Part shown: piece after piece, positions 61,065-64,000 of the stretch
How positions within the stretch are numbered: position 1 is the stretch's first letter
Layout: each line of letters starts with the position of its first letter
Assembly (NCBI GenBank): GCA_937862815.1
Contig: CALMED010000005.1
Span: 62,001-126,000, forward strand
Reading direction: 5' to 3'
DNA: 64,000 nucleotides
Source of the DNA: an uncultured Chitinophagaceae bacterium
GTDB lineage: Bacteria > Bacteroidota > Bacteroidia > Chitinophagales > Chitinophagaceae
The notes under the pieces: generated by a model
Seen by the model: the letters and a program-made list of their open reading frames with translations, nothing else
Told to the model about the DNA's origin: nothing
Database searches by the model: none
Program-made: the position numbers and the translations under genes

Positions 61065-61739
61065 TCAGGCCACAACTGCTGTTGCGGGGAACAGGGCGTT
61101 GAGCAGGACTTGTCCGTCGGTATTGCCCAGGAGGGGGTTGGCGGCCCGTTCCGGGTGGGGCATCATCCCCATGACATTACCCGCCGCATTGCGGATGCCC
61201 GCGATGTTGCGGAACGACCCGTTGGGGTTGGCGGCGTCGGTTACCTGGCCCGCCGCATCGCAGTAACGAAACAGCACCTGGCCGTTGGCCTCCAGTTGGT
61301 CGAGGGTCGCCGGGTCGGCAAAATAGCGGCCTTCTCCGTGGGCGATGGGGATTTTAAGCGCCTGCCCGTTGCCGGGGGTGATGTACACGTTTTTGCAGAT
61401 GAACTTCTGGTTGGCGTTGCGCAGCAGTACGCCGGGGAGGAGGTGCGACTCGCAGAGGATCTGGAAGCCGTTGCACACGCCCAGCACCTTGCCGCCGCGG
61501 CCGGCAAAATCAATCACGCTCTGCATCATGGGACTGAAGCGGGCAATGGCCCCGCAGCGGAGGTAGTCGCCGTAGGAAAAACCGCCCGGCAGCACAATGC
61601 AGTCGTCGGTGGAAAAATGGCTGAGGTCGCGGTCTTTGTGCCAGAGCATGTGCACTTCCTGTTGCAGGTCCTGCTGCAGGGCATCCTGCATGTCGCGGTC
61701 GCAGTTGGAGCCGGGAAAAACAACAATTCCGAATTTCAT
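61065..61739 (-). CDS. purQ: phosphoribosylformylglycinamidine synthase subunit PurQ
   Basis: 224-residue class I glutamine amidotransferase subunit supplying ammonia for FGAM synthesis in purine biosynthesis. The catalytic triad is Cys89 ([11 protein letters not shown]), His195 and Glu197 (MMPHPERA). FPGSNCDRD and [16 protein letters not shown] are family hallmarks. Length is normal. The large subunit and purS are not in the window, and no purine operon is visible. It has its own -7 element, TACCTTTG, 14 bases upstream. Confidence 0.96.
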   Translation of the reverse strand: MKFGIVVFPGSNCDRDMQDALQQDLQQEVHMLWHKDRDLSHFSTDDCIVLPGGFSYGDYLRCGAIARFSPMMQSVIDFAGRGGKVLGVCNGFQILCESHLLPGVLLRNANQKFICKNVYITPGNGQALKIPIAHGEGRYFADPATLDQLEANGQVLFRYCDAAGQVTDAANPNGSFRNIAGIRNAAGNVMGMMPHPERAANPLLGNTDGQVLLNALFPATAVVA

Positions 61740-61753
61740 ACGCGGTAAAAACG

Positions 61754-61761
61754 CAAAGGTA
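61754..61761 (-). promoter_or_regulatory. -7 element TACCTTTG before purQ
   Basis: Perfect TAnnTTTG on the minus strand, 14 bases before the ATG; very short leader. Confidence 0.6.
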
Positions 61762-61767
61762 ACCCGT

Positions 61768-62757
61768 CTATCCGTGGACGGTAAAATAATTTATAACCAC
61801 CCAGGCAATGCCGGCCCAAACCAGCAGTTCCGGGATGCGCTTGTTACGGGGAGCCGTGTAGAAGCCGGCATGGAAAAAACTCACCGGCACGGCCGCCAGT
61901 ACAAAGTGACTGAGGCCGCCATGGCTGTTGATGAAGGGCAGGAAGAGCGCCACCAGCAGGTACACCAGCATAAAGCTCCAGCTCTTGCGGGCATGTACCA
62001 GCATACGCGCCACGAAGCGGCGGCTGAGCAGGACGCCCAGCACAAGGGGCAGGTTCACCAGGGTAAATGTGATCCAGAAAGAGGTATTAAACGGCACGTT
62101 GGGCAGTCGCAGGCTGTGGACCGGGATGAGGTTTTGCACCAGGTGCCACTGGTCCCATACGTAGAAATACACCAGCAGAAAATAGAACGGGGTCAGTACC
62201 CCGATGATGGCCACCAGCCACTCCGTGATCTGCACCGGACGGTAGATGGCCAGGGCCACGATGAGCAGCACGAGGTAGTAGACCGACGGGAAATAGATGA
62301 ACGAACAAACCCCGAACCCAAAGCCGAGGTTAAAGAGGTTGCCCTTGGGCTGGCTGTTGTGGTACAAGCCCACCATCTGGGGCCAGGCCCAAACCATCAC
62401 GGTGTTGATGAGGAGACCGGGTGAGAGCACGTTCCAGTCGGGCACCAGGCTGGTGATCAGCAGGAAGGAAAAGGCCAGCAGCAGGTTGGGCTGCGGAAAC
62501 AGCTTCTGCCGGTTGATGAGACCGTTGAAGGTCACCGCCTGCACAAACAGCAGCAGGTAACTGAGGATGGGGTACAGCGAGGGGAAAAAAGTGCCGGCCG
62601 GTTGCAGCCAGCCCAGAAGCAGGCTGTACAGAAATCCATCGGTATCATCGGCCTGCGGTACCACCGGCTCCAGGAAATAGGGCAGCTTCAGCAACACCCC
62701 CAGGAAGAAGAGCAGCAGTACGTTGAGCGGATTGTTACCGGAAAAAAATCGGATCAC
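61768..62757 (-). CDS. DUF6427-like polytopic membrane protein
   Basis: 329-residue protein with about nine hydrophobic helices, beginning [19 protein letters not shown]. The combination of FFSGNNPLN, an early [19 protein letters not shown] and a late [17 protein letters not shown] matches the DUF6427 family of Bacteroidota. Function unknown. The start is GTG at 62757, because a TAA lies two codons upstream. purQ begins 28 bp after its stop on the same strand. Confidence 0.8.
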   Translation of the reverse strand: MIRFFSGNNPLNVLLLFFLGVLLKLPYFLEPVVPQADDTDGFLYSLLLGWLQPAGTFFPSLYPILSYLLLFVQAVTFNGLINRQKLFPQPNLLLAFSFLLITSLVPDWNVLSPGLLINTVMVWAWPQMVGLYHNSQPKGNLFNLGFGFGVCSFIYFPSVYYLVLLIVALAIYRPVQITEWLVAIIGVLTPFYFLLVYFYVWDQWHLVQNLIPVHSLRLPNVPFNTSFWITFTLVNLPLVLGVLLSRRFVARMLVHARKSWSFMLVYLLVALFLPFINSHGGLSHFVLAAVPVSFFHAGFYTAPRNKRIPELLVWAGIAWVVINYFTVHG

Positions 62758-62815
62758 CTGTTATGCCAATTGAGCCACAAACATTTCGAAAGAAACCCAA
62801 CTTTCCAAATATAAT

Positions 62816-62823
62816 CAGGAATT
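62816..62823 (-). promoter_or_regulatory. -7 element TATATTTG before DUF6427 gene
   Basis: Perfect TAnnTTTG on the minus strand, 58 bases upstream of the GTG start. Confidence 0.5.
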
Positions 62824-62856
62824 CCCCTGCAGCAGCCTCCGGCTTGCTTCAGGGGA

Positions 62857-64000
62857 TTAGAATTCGATTCGGGCAAAACAGAAGGCGTTGCGGTACATCA
62901 CGGGCACCAGCATCTCCCGGGCCGAGACCTGCTTGCCAAACCGGATGAGGAACTGGTAGTCTTTGTCGAGGCTCCGCAGCGGCTGCTGGCGATTGACCTT
63001 TCCGCCGGGTTCCAGCGATTGGGCAGCGAGCAGCGGGTTGCGGCGGCTCCATTCGTTGTACAGGAAGAGTAGTTCAGCACCCGAGTTCATGATCTGGTAG
63101 GAAAGCAGGTCGTCGCTGTTATCGTTGAACTGGGATTTGGTTACGATGTTGTTCCATTCCATCATGCCCTCCTTGTCGAACGACAACACCATGATGTTAT
63201 CGGCAAAATAGCGCACCATCTGCCGGGGTGCGCCGCCAAAACTGTTCCAGCCCCAGGGATTGTTCCAACCTCCCCAGCCCCAGGGACTGTAAGGGTTCCA
63301 GCCCCAGTAACCGCCGGGCCCCCAGGGAGAACCCCACATCCAGGGATTGTCCCACCGGTTGAAATTATTACCCCGGTCACTGCTGTAGGAACTTTCGGCG
63401 GTCATGAGTACGCCGCCGTCTTTCTTCACAATGAAATGCTTGAGGTAAAAGTCGTTGAAAGCCACGGCGGACTTGGCTTCTCCGCGGGCCGCATTGCGGA
63501 AATCATCGCCAAATTCGAAGACCCGTTCCACATCCGGACTCACCAGGTCCTTGTTCACCACGGCGAGGAAGAGACCGTCAATATTACCGCGCCGCAATTT
63601 GGAATAGAACGAAGCAAGGATGTAGCGGCCGTTGGTGTTATCCACTTTGATGCGCAGTTCATCAAGAAACACATTGTTGATGGTGAGCGGGTAGGTCTTT
63701 ACGGTATCGTCGTAGGTACGCAGCACGCTGAGGCGGGCTTTGCTGATGTACTCCCGCTGCCCGGGGCGGATCACATGGGTAAAGAGAAAGTTACCGTCGT
63801 TATCGAGGTAGAAATCGGCGATGGACTCTTTGTTGTTTTCGAGTACGTAGACGAAGCCGGCCCGGCGGATGGGCATGAGTGTACTGCTGAGTAACAGGGT
63901 CTGAAACTGGAACTCATCGCGGAAGCGGTTGCGCATCTTGAACACCATCAGCTTCTGCCTGTCGTCGCTGGCAATGACCGAATAAATCTTGCTTTCACTG
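62857..64000 (-). CDS. hypothetical protein, 5' end beyond right edge
   Basis: 381 residues are visible; the frame stays open to the window edge, so an internal Met at 63948 is not the start. The visible part is beta-rich with FYSKLRRGNIDGLF and VLMTAESSYSSDRG. Residues near 63220-63355 are an unusual Trp/Gly/Pro-rich run (many WG, NPW, GGYWG units), probably a surface loop. The ending VPVMYRNAFCFARIEF is well folded. No family recognised. A WD-like beta repeat fold is possible. Confidence 0.7.
   Translation of the reverse strand, partial: SESKIYSVIASDDRQKLMVFKMRNRFRDEFQFQTLLLSSTLMPIRRAGFVYVLENNKESIADFYLDNDGNFLFTHVIRPGQREYISKARLSVLRTYDDTVKTYPLTINNVFLDELRIKVDNTNGRYILASFYSKLRRGNIDGLFLAVVNKDLVSPDVERVFEFGDDFRNAARGEAKSAVAFNDFYLKHFIVKKDGGVLMTAESSYSSDRGNNFNRWDNPWMWGSPWGPGGYWGWNPYSPWGWGGWNNPWGWNSFGGAPRQMVRYFADNIMVLSFDKEGMMEWNNIVTKSQFNDNSDDLLSYQIMNSGAELLFLYNEWSRRNPLLAAQSLEPGGKVNRQQPLRSLDKDYQFLIRFGKQVSAREMLVPVMYRNAFCFARIEF

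Noticed and set aside
1-64000. tRNA, rRNA, CRISPR array or insertion sequence
   Set aside because: No cloverleaf, rRNA conserved stretch, spaced direct repeats or transposase reading frame was seen by eye; short non-coding RNAs cannot be excluded.

Overview
The window looks like chromosomal DNA of a fairly GC-rich member of the Bacteroidota, most likely family Chitinophagaceae. The signs are a short primary sigma factor of the Bacteroidota type, type IX secretion sorting tails (T9SS) on two very large exported proteins, many starts preceded by the Bacteroidota -7 promoter element TAnnTTTG rather than a purine-rich ribosome site, and families that I associate with this phylum (GNAT-nitrilase fusion, DUF6427, LolA-like pairs, secreted Asp-box proteins). 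The genus assignment is inference; no rRNA, tRNA, CRISPR array or intact transposon was seen.

Layout. 1-2791 (minus): a TPR protein cut by the left edge, a PstS-like lipoprotein and a small membrane protein. 3-13.8 kb: LMW phosphatase, hisS, a T9SS-exported Asp-box protein, thiolase, rlmN, two pseudouridine synthases and dinB. 13.8-16.4 kb (minus): rimM, rpsP, ffh. 16.5-20 kb: two glycosyltransferases and rpoD. 20-29.7 kb: SRPBCC protein, LptF/LptG permease, Tat-type superoxide dismutase, M20 dipeptidase, amidohydrolase, cation/Ca exchanger, GNAT-nitrilase fusion. 29.9-30.8 kb: an AT-rich AbiEii-like toxin/antitoxin candidate. 30.8-33.7 kb: Hsp15-like protein, trmD, a membrane protein. 33.9-41.9 kb (minus): two roughly 1000-residue Asp-box proteins plus two LolA-like proteins, all secreted, apparently built by duplication. 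42-48 kb: adenine deaminase, RsmI-like methyltransferase, EI24 protein, 3-methyladenine glycosylase, SLC13 transporter. 48.1-50.1 kb: AT-rich scar with a broken DUF262 gene, an attC-like dyad and an orphan GH53 galactanase. 50.2-53.5 kb: DUF2975-XRE pair, SPFH/membrane/ribbon-helix-helix operon, TerC protein. 53.5-57.6 kb: an intergenic repeat cluster, DUF4256 protein and a T9SS-exported PhoD-like phosphatase. 57.6-64 kb (minus): an unknown lipoprotein, DsbD and a stand-alone DsbD-N-like protein, purQ, DUF6427 protein and a hypothetical protein cut by the right edge.

Most genes are housekeeping: translation and RNA modification (hisS, rlmN, pseudouridine synthases, rimM, rpsP, ffh, trmD, Hsp15-like), envelope biogenesis and secretion (LptF/G, glycosyltransferases, DsbD, T9SS cargo), and nucleotide metabolism (ade, purQ). 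The accessory content lies in two AT-rich patches (29.7-30.8 and 48.1-50.1 kb). The most striking regulatory signal is a recurring arrangement in which TAnnTTTG ends 4-5 bases before the start codon of at least seven genes, predicting leaderless or nearly leaderless mRNAs. The best accessory-system candidates are the DUF6922-like/AbiEii pair and the SPFH/RHH operon, whose promoter is overlapped by a perfect 14-bp palindrome.
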